Positions 1 through 12,800 of a stretch of 64,000 bases of DNA are shown here, one piece after another. The DNA comes from Fragum whitleyi (Eukaryota > Mollusca > Bivalvia > Cardiida > Cardiidae): NCBI GenBank assembly GCA_948146395.1, contig OX411545.1, positions 20,963,526 to 21,027,525 on the forward strand, written 5' to 3'. The position numbers and the translations under genes were made by a program. The notes under the pieces were generated by a model. The model did not search any database. It was not told the DNA's origin and saw only the letters and a program-made list of their open reading frames with translations. Position 1 is the stretch's first letter. Each line of letters begins with the position of its first letter.

Positions 1-163
1 ATATTATGAATAAATGTGTTTGTTTGTCTGTCTATATGGGATTTAATGCCAATTTTAACAGTGTTTAGTTATAATGCAAGGGTACTTCATCTCATCAAGG
101 ATATTTGTTATTCTACATTCCAATGAGTCTTTTTCTGAAGGAGACCATGATTACATATATCTA

Positions 164-233
164 TTGCTCAGAGCAAAACAGCTGTAACTCCCTATACACA
201 TATAGGGAGTTGGAATTGTTTTGCGCTGAGCCA
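164..233. repeat. Fold-back MITE, GGCTCAG family, copy 1
   Basis: Inverted arms GCTCAGAGCAAAACAGCTGT / ATTGTTTTGCGCTGAGC around a CCTATA...TATAGG centre. The family consensus is nearly one long hairpin. Confidence 0.7.
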
Positions 234-362
234 TTGATATGGTATTTTTTCTTTTTTTTTTTTTTCATCTGTATAATCCAATTTGAAAAATGTCTATATT
301 AATCATAAGCAGCTACATGTGCTTTATTACTTCTTTCATTAACATTTTGACTGCAAATTTAC

Positions 363-620
363 CTTGTGCAGGCTTGGTATATTTAGCATCCAACACAAAT
401 TCCCGTCTTTCAGGTTTCTGTTCTAAATGTTTAGAGACAGAAGAGTCCTTGCCGAGTAATTTATCAAACACAGATTTAGCGGGTCTGTCATCTTCCTCGT
501 TCTTATCTACGATCATAGCTTTAGGTTTGGGAGCAGCTCCCTTCTCCTCAATCCCCAGTCCACCCAGAAAGTCATCATCATCACTGAATAAAGCTTCTTC
601 TGATTTCTTCTTGGTCAATG
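363..620 (-). CDS. FBF1: FBF1 coding exon 10 (last in window)
   Basis: A 258-nt exon (acceptor AATCTTACAG, donor GTAAAT) with the most recognisable FBF1 block: LTKKKSEEALFSDDDDFLGG, RPAKSVFDKLLGKD, and RREFVLDAKYTKPAQ. The next exon must lie left of position 1. Confidence 0.9.
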
Positions 621-3600
621 CTGTAAGATTTATGGCATCTTCCATTAAATGGAAGTCTAACACACATTCTTCAGTCCAAAAAAATTGAAGTGTGGAATGG
701 TTATTTATCTTATAACAGTACAAATATCTGTGTGATAACAACCCATATGATATTTTTTATGATATCACATGGTTATTTTTAGAACAATGACAAAATGGGG
801 TTATTTTGGGAAACTTGCATTTATGTTAAAAACATCCACAAAAACAAAGCAAACAGAGGTTATAAGATAAATATAATATGTACTTAGTGTATTGTATGAA
901 AAAACTATATAACTAGGTTACTGGGAAAAGAAAATTAAGATCAATTCTCCCAACCTCGTTATGTATTTTTTGTCATTCAAAACACAAAGTATGTATTATA
1001 TATCTATTAGGGTTACATGTCACAGTCAAGGCAAAGATTATAAAGCATTTTTGTTACTCAACTAAGAATTGTCTAGAATTTCATATTCTACTCAAAGATT
1101 CATTTTACCCTAAATGTTACAACAAGAGGACCAAGATGGTCCTAGATCGCTCACCTGAGTCTCTATGACCCCTGGGACATCACATTAATTAGATAGGCAG
1201 ATGTCAAATAGAAGATAATTGCCTAAGATCAATACCATGGAACATTTTCAGCGAAGAGCGAGACAGATATGCCTTTTTGCTGTTTGATTCTATGTAAAAA
1301 GGGATGCACCCGCGTGGACCCCAAAAGTGACCCCAGGGTCTTGATATGAACAAACTTGGAAGAGGTCCTTAAGATGATGCTACATTCTAAATATGAAAGC
1401 TGTCTGCCTTCTGGTTTCAGAGAAGAAGATTTTTTAATGTTTTCCCATTTTCACCCATCGTGCTCATATGAGCTGAAAGGGATGCACCCGGGTGGAGCCC
1501 CAATATGACCCAAGGGTCTTGATATGAACAAACTTGGTAGGGGCCCACAAGATGATGCTACATACCAAAAATGAAAGCAGTGTGCCCTCTGGTTTCAATT
1601 AAAGAAGATTTTAAAAGATTTTCGCTCTTTGATTCTATGTAAAAAGGGTTGCGCCCGGGTGGAACCCAAATATGATTCTAGGGTCTTGATATGAAGAAAC
1701 TTGGTAGAGGTCCAATAGATGATGCTACATACCAATTATGAAAGCTGTCTGCCTTCTGGTTTCATAGAGGAAGATTTTTGAAGATTTTCATTGTTTTACC
1801 CTTCGTGCTCATAAGAGATAAAGGGATGCACCTGTGCAAAGCCCAAATATGACCCAAAGGTCTTGATATATACAAATTTGGTAGAGGCCCACTAGGTGAT
1901 CCTACACACCAAATATTAAAGCTGTCTGCCATCTGGTTACAGAGAAGAAGATTTTTAAAGATTTTCGATCTTTGATTCTATGTAAAAAAGGGTTGGGCCT
2001 GGGCAAAGCCGAAACATGACCCCAGGGTCTTGATATGAACAAACTTTGTAGAGGTCCACTAGATGATGCTACATACCAAATATGAAAGTTGTCTGCCTTC
2101 TGGTTTCATAGAAGAAGATTTTTGAAGATTTTCATTTTTTTACCCTTCGTGCTCATAGGAGATAAAGGGATGCACCAGTGCAAAGCCCAAATATGACCCA
2201 AAGGTCTTGATATATACAAATTTGGTAGAGGCCCACTAGGTGATCCTACACACCAAATATTAAAGCTGTCTGCCATCTGGTTACAGAGAAGAAGATTTTT
2301 AAAGATTTTCGCTCTTTGATTCTATGTAAAAAGGGGGGGGGCCCGGGCAAAGCCCAAATATGACCCCAGGGTCTTGATATGAACAAACTTGGTAGAGGTC
2401 CACTAGATGATGCTACATACCAAATATGAAAGCTGTCTACCTTCTTGTTTCAGAGAAGATGATTTTTAAAGATTTTCATATTTTCACCCTTTTTGTTAAG
2501 GGTAAAGGGAAAGTTAAGGGTGGATTTCATTTATTTGAACAACTTTGGTAGAGCTTGACCCAAGGAACATCCCTGCCAAGTTTCATCAAGATTGGCCCAC
2601 TGGTTAATGAGGAGAAGATGTTTAAAGAAATTGTGGATGACGCACGACGGACGACGCACAACTGACGATGGACGACGGACATTCTACGATCCCAATAGCT
2701 CACCTTGAGCACTTTGTGCTCAGGTGAGCTAAAAATGCAAAATCAAATGTTTTTATCTTTTAACCATATTACTTGTCCTTTTTGACTTAACATAAATTGA
2801 GCAAATATTCCCACTTAAAGTTTGAGTATTAAAAGATAAGCAATGGCATTTCAAAATTTATATAAATTATCCCCCATACCCACCTGGTTTAGAGACAGGC
2901 TGAGCTGGTTTTTGAGCTTGTTCTATCTCTTTTTCTGGTGTCTCACTTTTAGCACTACCACTTCGTGTTGGGGGTCTATCAAACAGACTTTTGTGTCTTG
3001 GTGAATCTGAAATATTACACACATTCAAGTAATCTAGGAATAAAGGTGCCTATTTTATGTTTTTTTCTTTCACTAACAATTTTAAGACTGATGTATCTTG
3101 AAATAAAGTGAAAGCAAAAAGACATTGCTTTAAGTGTGTACTGAATGGTTAATAAAAAAAAGTCTAGGTCTAAACAGTGCCTTATTTCCAATGAATTTCA
3201 ATTGGAATCAAGGGTTTTGCTTGTATAGATTGCTAATTTAATCAATAATAGACCTTTTCCTAACATATATTCAAAGTTTAAAGAGAACATATTTAGTAAT
3301 ACATGATTCAGTGATACCACAAAATATCAAAAGGTTTTGCAAGACAATGATGAAAACAACAAAGCTATGACATTACTTCAGGTTTAAGAACAAAATTCAA
3401 CTTTCCTGTACCATCCCAAAATTTAACTTCAATATGATTTTTATACTTGAAAAAAAAAAAAAAATTGTGACATGCAATTTCTCCTTTTCTCATGATGGTT
3501 TTTTTTTCAAATTTCACTTAATTTGACAGTTACCTGCAACATGTCTAAGTTTCGACAGACCAAAATTTAAGGGTTAAATCTACCTTGTTTTGGTCCCTTC

Positions 3601-5957
3601 ATTTCCATACCAGCCCTGGGTGACTGTATTTCTGCCAGAGGTTTCTGTTGAGGGGTAGGGTGTTGTTTGGGAGGCTGTTTCTTTTTGGGAAGACCAAATT
3701 CCTCTTCTTCATCAGACAGGGGTATCCCAGCTAGTGGATCATCAGCATCAAATTCTGATAAATCAAACAATGTATGTGTAAGTCTATAAATTCAAAACAC
3801 CTATAATTTAATAGTATCAATAAAAATAAAACAATGTAAAGCCAAAAAATTTACCATTACTTTAATTACACATTTATTATGATTATGATTTAAAACAATA
3901 ATGTTAGAATAGAGCACATACACACAAATGGATAAAACACTTTCTGAACACTTCTTTCTTGATTGGTTAAGACATGTTGTTTAACTACTTAAATTAAATC
4001 CACAAATCAGCCACTTTTATTAATCCAAAGACAAGACAAGCAAGATAAATGGAAGGGAGGAAACATAGATTCCATGCTTTAAGCAAACCAATTTAAATTT
4101 CATATTACTTTTTAGTTACCATATACATGTATTAACATATATTTTATTTGTTTAACCCTTATCCTGCTGAATTTAAATTTTGTTTCAAACCTTTGCCATT
4201 TTTTTTACATTCAATCAGTTAGCTAAAGTAACTTCACACATGTAAGCAAACATTTCTGCATCCTGAATGTAGGGCAAGTTAAAACAGGGCTTGACACTAA
4301 CTACTTTTTGCCACCACCCAGAAGGACCTGTAAGACTCAAATATTACAAGTCCTCCCTGATTAAAATGGTCCTCCAGTTAAACTATAGAATTTGCTTGTG
4401 TCAAACAATTTCTTCTTTACCTACAATGTTTTCTAAGCTTACTTTTTATTAAGAATGAGGTTATTCCTTGTAGGCCAGAAGGACCTGCAGCATGGTAACT
4501 TATGCCAGTCATCCCTAAAATCCACAGGTCTCAGACCCAAGGACTGGTGTGTTGATGATCCCTGGGTTAAAACCTTACTATAGCCTAGGAGTTGTTGCAT
4601 GTGGGACTCTAACACAAACTATAACCGGTTAATTGTTAAGACTACCCACCACCAAAATCAAATGATTTTGTTTTCGGAACCGTCCTTGGTCTCTCTTGTT
4701 CATCTCCAGGTTTCAATGTTACACTGGGTCGGTCACTTAACTCTGAGGATAAAATGAATTCAGTTTAACCCTTAGCCCAGTATTTGTTTATTTTTATTTC
4801 CTTATATGAACATATAAAACAACATTTTTTTATGTTAAAGTAATGTTATTGTCTGACCATCTTCTTGACATATGACTTACAATAATGCACCAACAGAATG
4901 ATCTCGAATAGAAATACACATTCACCATATAGTAACCCTATCACCATGATGAATATCATTTTCTCTTTGGTAGGCGCATTTGGTACCAAGTAAAAGGCAT
5001 ATTAGGTACCAAAAGAAATTGTTTTATTGAGGTAGTGGACCTGTAATAAATCTACAATGTGTGGTTTCTGAAAGGCTTCATTAGAAAACCTCTGTTACCA
5101 TTGTGTAAGATAGTGAGTTCAAATTGTTGTGGAACTTTTACAGGTCCACTACCTTAAGTAATGATTAATGAAAGCTAGCAGACACAAGGAAACCTTTGGC
5201 TTTTTCAGACATGCAAAAATATCAACCTAAAATATTAAAATGTGAGCAAACTGAATATAATTTATGTTTTTTGCCAAATGTTACAACACAAAGTTTGAGG
5301 CATGATATTAAACAATGTTAAGATCAGCTTAATTCAAAGAAAATCTCATGACGGATTCTGTAAATAAATACCAGTAAGTTTTCCAGGAGCCGTTGTCGGT
5401 CTGTATTCTGGTATATTTTCTGTTATTGGAGACGTAGTCTTGAGCTGCCCTTTCTTTGATCCACTCCCTGGTCTGTTACTTTCAATACCTGCAGAGTTGG
5501 TTGGCGTGTCCCGGCCTGGAGGGGTACCTGTAGACCGAGTTGGAGAACCAGCATTTCTTTGAGGGGAGATCACTCTGTTAGCTGGTGATGTGAGTCTCAA
5601 GGGAGGTGATCCTGCCCTAGGGGTACTGCCCCTTGATCTTGGTGTCCCTGTCCTTCTAGGTGTGCCACCTTTACCAGCTTTATCCTTCAAGCTACCCCTT
5701 TTTGGTTTCCCTCCAACAGGAAAAAGATCTGCATCAAGATCATCCAAGTCCTACAGAAAATACAATATAAATAATACATATGTTCAGAAAAGGGTAAATC
5801 TTGGACCCATGTGACAAATATTAGCTGATTGCCTATAGAAACTGTCATTCTGAAGCTGTGTACAGAGTGCATATTGAAGGCTCTGATCAGTTTATGTAAA
5901 TGTGCAGGCTGATCTGAGTCTTTACTTGTAGGAAATGCTTTACATAAACATGTAATC

Positions 5958-5992
<35 letters not shown>

Positions 5993-8900
5993 TAACAGCA
6001 TTTTTTTTAAACTTTGACCTTGACAGATGACCTTGACCTTGTCACATGACCTTGACTTTGGTGTACAGCTTTGTATGTCAAATACTTTTGGAGAAAAGGC
6101 AAAGGTTAAGTTTTCGGGTTAAGTTTTCGGACAGACAGACTGACAGACAGACAGACAGACAGACGGATGAGTAAAACAATATGCCCCCGATCTCTTGATA
6201 CGGGGGCATAAAAATATCATTATCAAAATTTAAAAACACACAGTGCCCTAGGAATGTAATACAAGCTTCATTTGAAGTACATTCTTATGTATTGTTAAGT
6301 AGGACAAAATCAAATACATTCTAACAATCTCTTATTACAGTGGTGATGATTTTGCCCTGTAAAATTGTTTGTCATGGGAGATGGGGGTGAGTGAAAATTT
6401 GAATTTCTCATTGATGATGAGGAGATGCAAAAGACCAAGGACACAGTAACTATATATAATTTGAGCCTGTGTGTGACATTTCCAACAATTTAAAAAGTGT
6501 GCAAAGCAAAGACAGTCTGACCAAAGACTTCACTAAGTCTATGCACTTGGGAGATAGACAATATCTCAAAGTATGTTTAGACAGGCAAACAATATTCCAA
6601 TTACACTGTAGGAGTTTCTAGGCTGCTCAATTTTTGCACCTTTCACTCATGTCAAATTGTTGGAAATATTACGCACAGGCTCATTCGTAAATATACTCAC
6701 AGCAATACTCTTAGCCATTTGATTAACGTCTGCCTCAGAAACGTCTGACAAATTGTCATCTTCTGCTGCCATTGCTAGACTACTGTAAAAATCTTCATCT
6801 TTGGAACTGTAAAATGTTACCAATAGATTGGATGACTTGGTGTGAAACTGTTGTAACTGCCTATAGTATGTGTATAGGCTGTTACAACTGTTTTGCACTG
6901 AGCCATTACACTGTTATTTATCATTTATAAGTCAGTAAGCTAGATTTTGTATTCATTCAGTATATTTAAAATGGCTGCAAAGTGAGGGTGAGTTGAAAAT
7001 TAATTAATAAGTATTAGACATAAATACACTGTCAATTTGCAACAATTATTATCGACTATTGAAAATCTCTTTTAACAAAATCAACAACGCAATAACATTT
7101 GTTTTCTTTACCAAGTCTGACATTTTCCTTGCAGCTGTTGATATTTGGTTATGGCATTTTATTATTTGATTTGGTACACTTCTCAAATAATTAAACTAAC
7201 AATAAAGGAAGCCAAGATAAAGGAACAAAAAGAACCAGAGAGCCTCACAAAGTCTAAACTAAAGATTAGTCACCTTTGTTTCTTTGATCCAAACTGTTGT
7301 CTGGTATTGTTTGCAGGTGTTGTCTTCTTCTTTGGTGGGACATCTTTATATGGAATACAAATTTTAAAAAATTCTCCAGTAATTCTTTGAAAACACTCTC
7401 TTGTCAATATATGTACACTCTAACACTAAAACTAATACAGTAACTAATGAATATATCCAACCAAAACATGAAATGTATCTTATTAGGTTTTGTTTATTAA
7501 GATTTAAAAGAAGATTTTGTGCATATCTTTTACTTATTAGATTTTTTTGGTCTTTACTTTCATCAAAGGACATTTTGGTGAATTTGCAAACAAGAGGCCT
7601 AACAGAGCCAGTATCCCTCCACCAACAGTAAGCTAATATATAATCTAAAGCAACATTTTACTTCACAGAAATCTGTCAATAAATGTACAAGTTGTGAAAT
7701 GTTGAATCACAAAGGCCCCCCTTTTCCATGTGGCAGAATCAAATCACCCAAATCAAAGAAAGTTGACAGAGAATATCATTAGGATCATTTTTGTGCAGTT
7801 CCATTAAACTCTCAACCAATATGGGCATTCCGAACATCACTTGGCCATTTCCGTCAACTGCAACAAACCTCGGATGTATGTAAGGCGGATGGGTATGTAA
7901 CAAAATGGTACCTTTTGTTAAGCTAAACAGTGCAAGAAAAACTAGCACTGTAGATTTATATCTTTTACAATACAATACAAAATCCTTTATTCACTCTTGG
8001 TACATTATTGTACAACATGAGAAAGTATGCCTACAAAAGCTTTAACAATATTCAAATACTAATAATACATGTTTAAGGACACATGATTAGTCAAAATTTT
8101 ATAAAGATCATTTCATTGAATTTGAAAGTTAGGCAGTCATTAGTTGTTTATGACAGACTTTTTTTCGGAAAAATCCATATTCGAATGTATTTTAATCCAG
8201 TTGGGGTTTCAGGGCATTACTTTGTCCCAAATACCCTCCTGTATTATGCCACCATTGAATAGTCCAAGCCATGCGAAGTAATTGATTTCACATGCTTTAG
8301 GGACGATATGATCCATTTTTTAGTCATAGTTCATATGAAAATAAGAAAATAGAAAATAACGGCTGAAAAATCTAAATTTTTGAGAATGATGAATCATTCT
8401 CAAAAATTAAGATTTTTTCAGCTGTTATTTAAGAATCTAAAGATATCTATATAAGGATACGATGGTTTCACGTCTGTGACTTGAACAAGTAGCGTTGGCG
8501 ACGTCGAATGTTTTCACTCAACGTTTCGAGGGAAACACCATTTTAACTGACGTCATCGAGTTTTTCCAAGGGTTTCCCGTATTTTTTAAAAATAGTCTGT
8601 CTATGTACATCCGAGGTTGATCGTGAGATTGGCCGAGTGGTGTTCCGAATGCATCTGAGGTTGATCGTGAGATTGGCCGAGTGGTGTTCTGAATGCCAAT
8701 ATGGGACCTTTTTTTAGTGACTCAACAATCTGAAGAGTCCATGTTATAAGCCCTATCATATTTTGATGAAGAAATCTGGAAGAGGATGTCCTGAGGATTA
8801 TTCCTGTAAAGTTTAGTAGAATTATGACCAGTAATTTCAGAGAAAAAGATTGTTTTTATATTTTATCAAAAACATTTTATCAAAAATTAAAATTCAGAGG

Positions 8901-9775
8901 GTTAAGGGATAAACCAAGCCCACTTTTACTTACCATCATCTAACAGATCGCCGAGTAGATCATCTAAAGTATCCTTTGTTCCACCTCCCGATTCTACAAC
9001 AACAACCAACAGTCTTTAATTGGTTAAGTGAAAGTGTTAGCTGGCGATCTGATTCTCATGACTGTAGTTACAGCATTCGATCAACTTCTAACACTGCTTG
9101 GATGACTTAAATAGACTCTTTAACAATCTATCCCTCAAAACATGAACACATTTTCTATATCTTAAGTTTTGGATAACCGGATGTGTTAAATTTCCTATTA
9201 CATATGTTCCAATTTATTTGTCCTTATTGTACATATAAGTACTTGGATGTAAATAAAAGATTTGTTCTGTTCTGTTCTGTTCTGGTTATTTCATTATATA
9301 AATTCAAATGAACATATAAAAGATGGCTTTGCATTATGCTGAGTGGTATAAATTCTATCATTCAACTTTCCTTCATGGTCTTAACTTCCATTTCTTTACC
9401 ATTAGATAGCAATTACAAGGAATCTCACTATAAGCAATCAAAAGCAGGATAAAATCAAAGTCAACTGTAAGTTTTGTATATGGATGGCTCAGCGTGAAAC
9501 AGTTGTGACTGCCTATATGTTTATAGGCAGTTTAATGTTACAAATGTTTCTTGCTGATTCATCAATATGTGACCCTTCATTCAAAGGGGGACCATCTTGG
9601 TTGAACAAATAATATCGACCCTCATCAGACTGCCAGCCATTGATATATGTATTAATTTCTTTAATTCTTTCTTGTTAACAATTTCAATAATTGATTGTTT
9701 TGAAACAACATGTATGTACATAATTGTAGAGGCCAACAGGGTAGACTGTGTTGCCTTGTAAAATGAAGTCTATTA

Positions 9776-9814
<39 letters not shown>

Positions 9815-12800
9815 ATGAGTTATTCATATTTTGTATGAACAGATAAAGGAGTGTGTGCATGACAATTCCAATAGTTTTATACAAGCACTAGTGATGAGCA
9901 GATTAAATGATTATAATCAATAATCATTTGGTTTGGGCTTCCGATCATGATTATCAACTGAGAAATTTCATTATCAATTAATCAGTTCCTACACATAAAT
10001 GAAAGCTATTATATATTGTTTTGACATCAGTTTGATGGTTTAGTTTGAAACAGTTGTAACTGCCTATATGTTCATAGGCAGTTACTTACAACTGTTTCAA
10101 ACTGAGCCATGGGGCTGGTAGAAAAAGATGCAGAACAAATCTTTAAGTCATGAATTTGAATTTACATTCAATGTCTATTTTTCAAAAGATGATACTGGGA
10201 AAGATGTATTACTTTCTAAGAAAACCATTGTACACTCGATCATAAGATGATTTACTCTTCTGACTAAAAACTGACTATCGATAGTGATTTGAAAAAGATT
10301 GCCCAACACTAACAAGCACGAGGTTTACCTCAGATCAGCCTTAGCATGAGCATGAGTCTGATACATACACTCATCAGCTAGCTAAATAATCATAATTCGA
10401 GTGCACAGTCAGAGCATATGTGACTCGTCATGCAAAAAGAGACCATCTTCAAAACTTGCGCAACAGATATTTGAAAAAGAGATTATTTCCAGTGGAGGTC
10501 AGTCTTAGTTTCCATTTTAAATATTCTTATACAGGGAGATAGAATGATCTTTCTAGATTCATAAAACCAGCCAAGTGCCAAGCTAAGTTTTCACCCTAGT
10601 CAGCCTGTGCGTTCTGAATGGGGTAGACATTTAAGCATTACCAAGATGATCCCTTTTCACCCGATGGGTCACATGTTCTTACTACACTGTGTGGCAGCTA
10701 GATATCTGTCTGTCACAGGGCTTGTGCTAGCTTTTCAAATTTGGAAGTCATTGACCTCTTACCCGGTATCCATAAAATTCTGGAGGTCAAAACTGGTTTT
10801 CAAGGGGTCAAAACAAAGCAAAAAATCAAAACTTTTGAGTCTTAAAAGTAATCCATATAAATGAATCAACATAAACAATAAAGTGTAGACACACTTTATT
10901 GTTTATGTTATTTCATCTAATAGATCTTTTGTAATAATATGAAGACAATTGACCTATGTAATCTTCTTTATTGCATAGATTGCACCGCTGGAAATTCAGT
11001 GGGTCAAAATGCTCTTTTAAGACCCCTTCAAAACCAGTTTTGACCCCAAGAATTTTATGGTCAAGGGGTCAATGACTCGTTGATTTAAAAAGCTAGCACA
11101 AGCCCTGATGATCATTTTATCCTGTATAGGAATTTTTGAAATCCAACCTCTGGTTCATCTCTCCTGGAAACAATCTCTTCTTCAAACAATTTTTACACAG
11201 ACTTCCCAGTTGGTTCCTTTTCACCTGACAGGTCACAGGAATAATCTCTTCAAACTTGTCCATTACAATTTCAAAAACATGATACATAACCAAGAATACC
11301 TTGTGACCTAGCCATTATTCTGACCATGTTTCATGAAAATTGAATTATATTTGTGGCTTCTAGAGCGTAAACAAGAAAATTGTCATTAAGGCCAATTTTC
11401 CCTTTATATGGCATGGATCTTTCCCATTTTCAATACGGTTCATCCTTGTGACCTGGCCAACATCCTGATCAAGTTTCATGAAGATTAGGCCATATTTGTG
11501 GTCTCTAGAGTGTAAACAAGAAAATTGTCATTAAGGCCCCTTTTCCTGTGAAATGGCATGGATCCTTCCCATTAATAGGGATCATCCTTGTGGTTTGGCC
11601 AACCTTCTGTCCAAATTTTATAAAGATTGGGACATATTTGTGGCCTCTAGAGTGTCATCAAGAATATTGCCATTAAGGCCCCTTTTCCCCTGATATGGCA
11701 CAGATCCTTCCTATGTTCAATAGGGATCATCCTTGTGGCTTGGCCAACCTTCTGACCAAAATTTCATGAAGATTGGGCCATATTTGTGGTCTCTAGAGTG
11801 TAAACAAAAAAATTGTCATTAAGGCCCCTTTTCCTGTGATATGGCATGGATCCTTCCCATTTTAAATAGGGTTCGTCCTTGTCACCTGGCCAACATTCTG
11901 ACTAAGTTTCATGAAGATTGGGCCATACTTGTGGTCTCTAGAGTGTAAACAAAAACAAGAGGACCATGATGGTCCCATATCACTCACCTTCGTATCTTTG
12001 TCTCATTTAATAAGCAAATTTCAAGCAAAGGTATTTTTTTTTTTCTGTGATATGGCACGGATCCTTCCCATTCTGGCAAACATTCTGACCAAGTTCCATG
12101 AAGATTAGACAATATTTGTAGCCTCTAGAGTGAAAACAAAACTAGAAAGCCATGAATGGCTTGAGTCGCTCCACAGGCTTGAAATTCTTGTAAAAGCAAA
12201 TAAATGTTTTGACTAGATTTTTAGATATTTGGGGTTCTACTGATGTTGAAAATGATTTTCAAAGTTTCAACTTTATAACAGATAGAGAAATGACCTATGC
12301 TATTAAAAAGACATATTTTTCATAAAATCAAACTTATTTTTAGCTGCATGATAATGGGTCACCCAAAGATCATACCAAAAATGTTTGATTGATATCCATC
12401 GGTTACATTCAGAGAAAATGTTTTTCATAGTTTCCCCTATTTAACATATTGAGAATTGACCTCCACCCATGAAATGTATATTTTTCATCCAATCAAAATG
12501 ATATTTGGTACACTGATAAAGGGTCACCCAAGGATCATTCCAGTGAAATTTGGTTGATATCCAAATATCAGATTCTGAGAAAATGATTTTCAAATTTACC
12601 ACTATATAACATATAGAGTAATGACCTCTGCTCATAAAATGCATATTTTTCATCCAATCATAATGATTTTTTGTAGACTGATAAAAGGTCACTCAGGGAT
12701 CATTCCAGTGAAATTTGGTTGATATCCATCAGTTACATTCTTAGAAAATGATTTTCAAAGTTTCCACTATATAACATATAGAGAAATGACCTCCGCCCAT

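Noticed and set aside
7739..7975. 78-codon minus-strand frame with a signal-peptide-like start
   Set aside because: Lies in an FBF1 intron between proven exons, beside a retroposon-like tail; no family similarity and no splice logic linking it to FBF1.
12441..12692. 83-codon minus-strand frame with repeated Tyr/His/Trp words
   Set aside because: Tandem units of element D read in a chance open frame.
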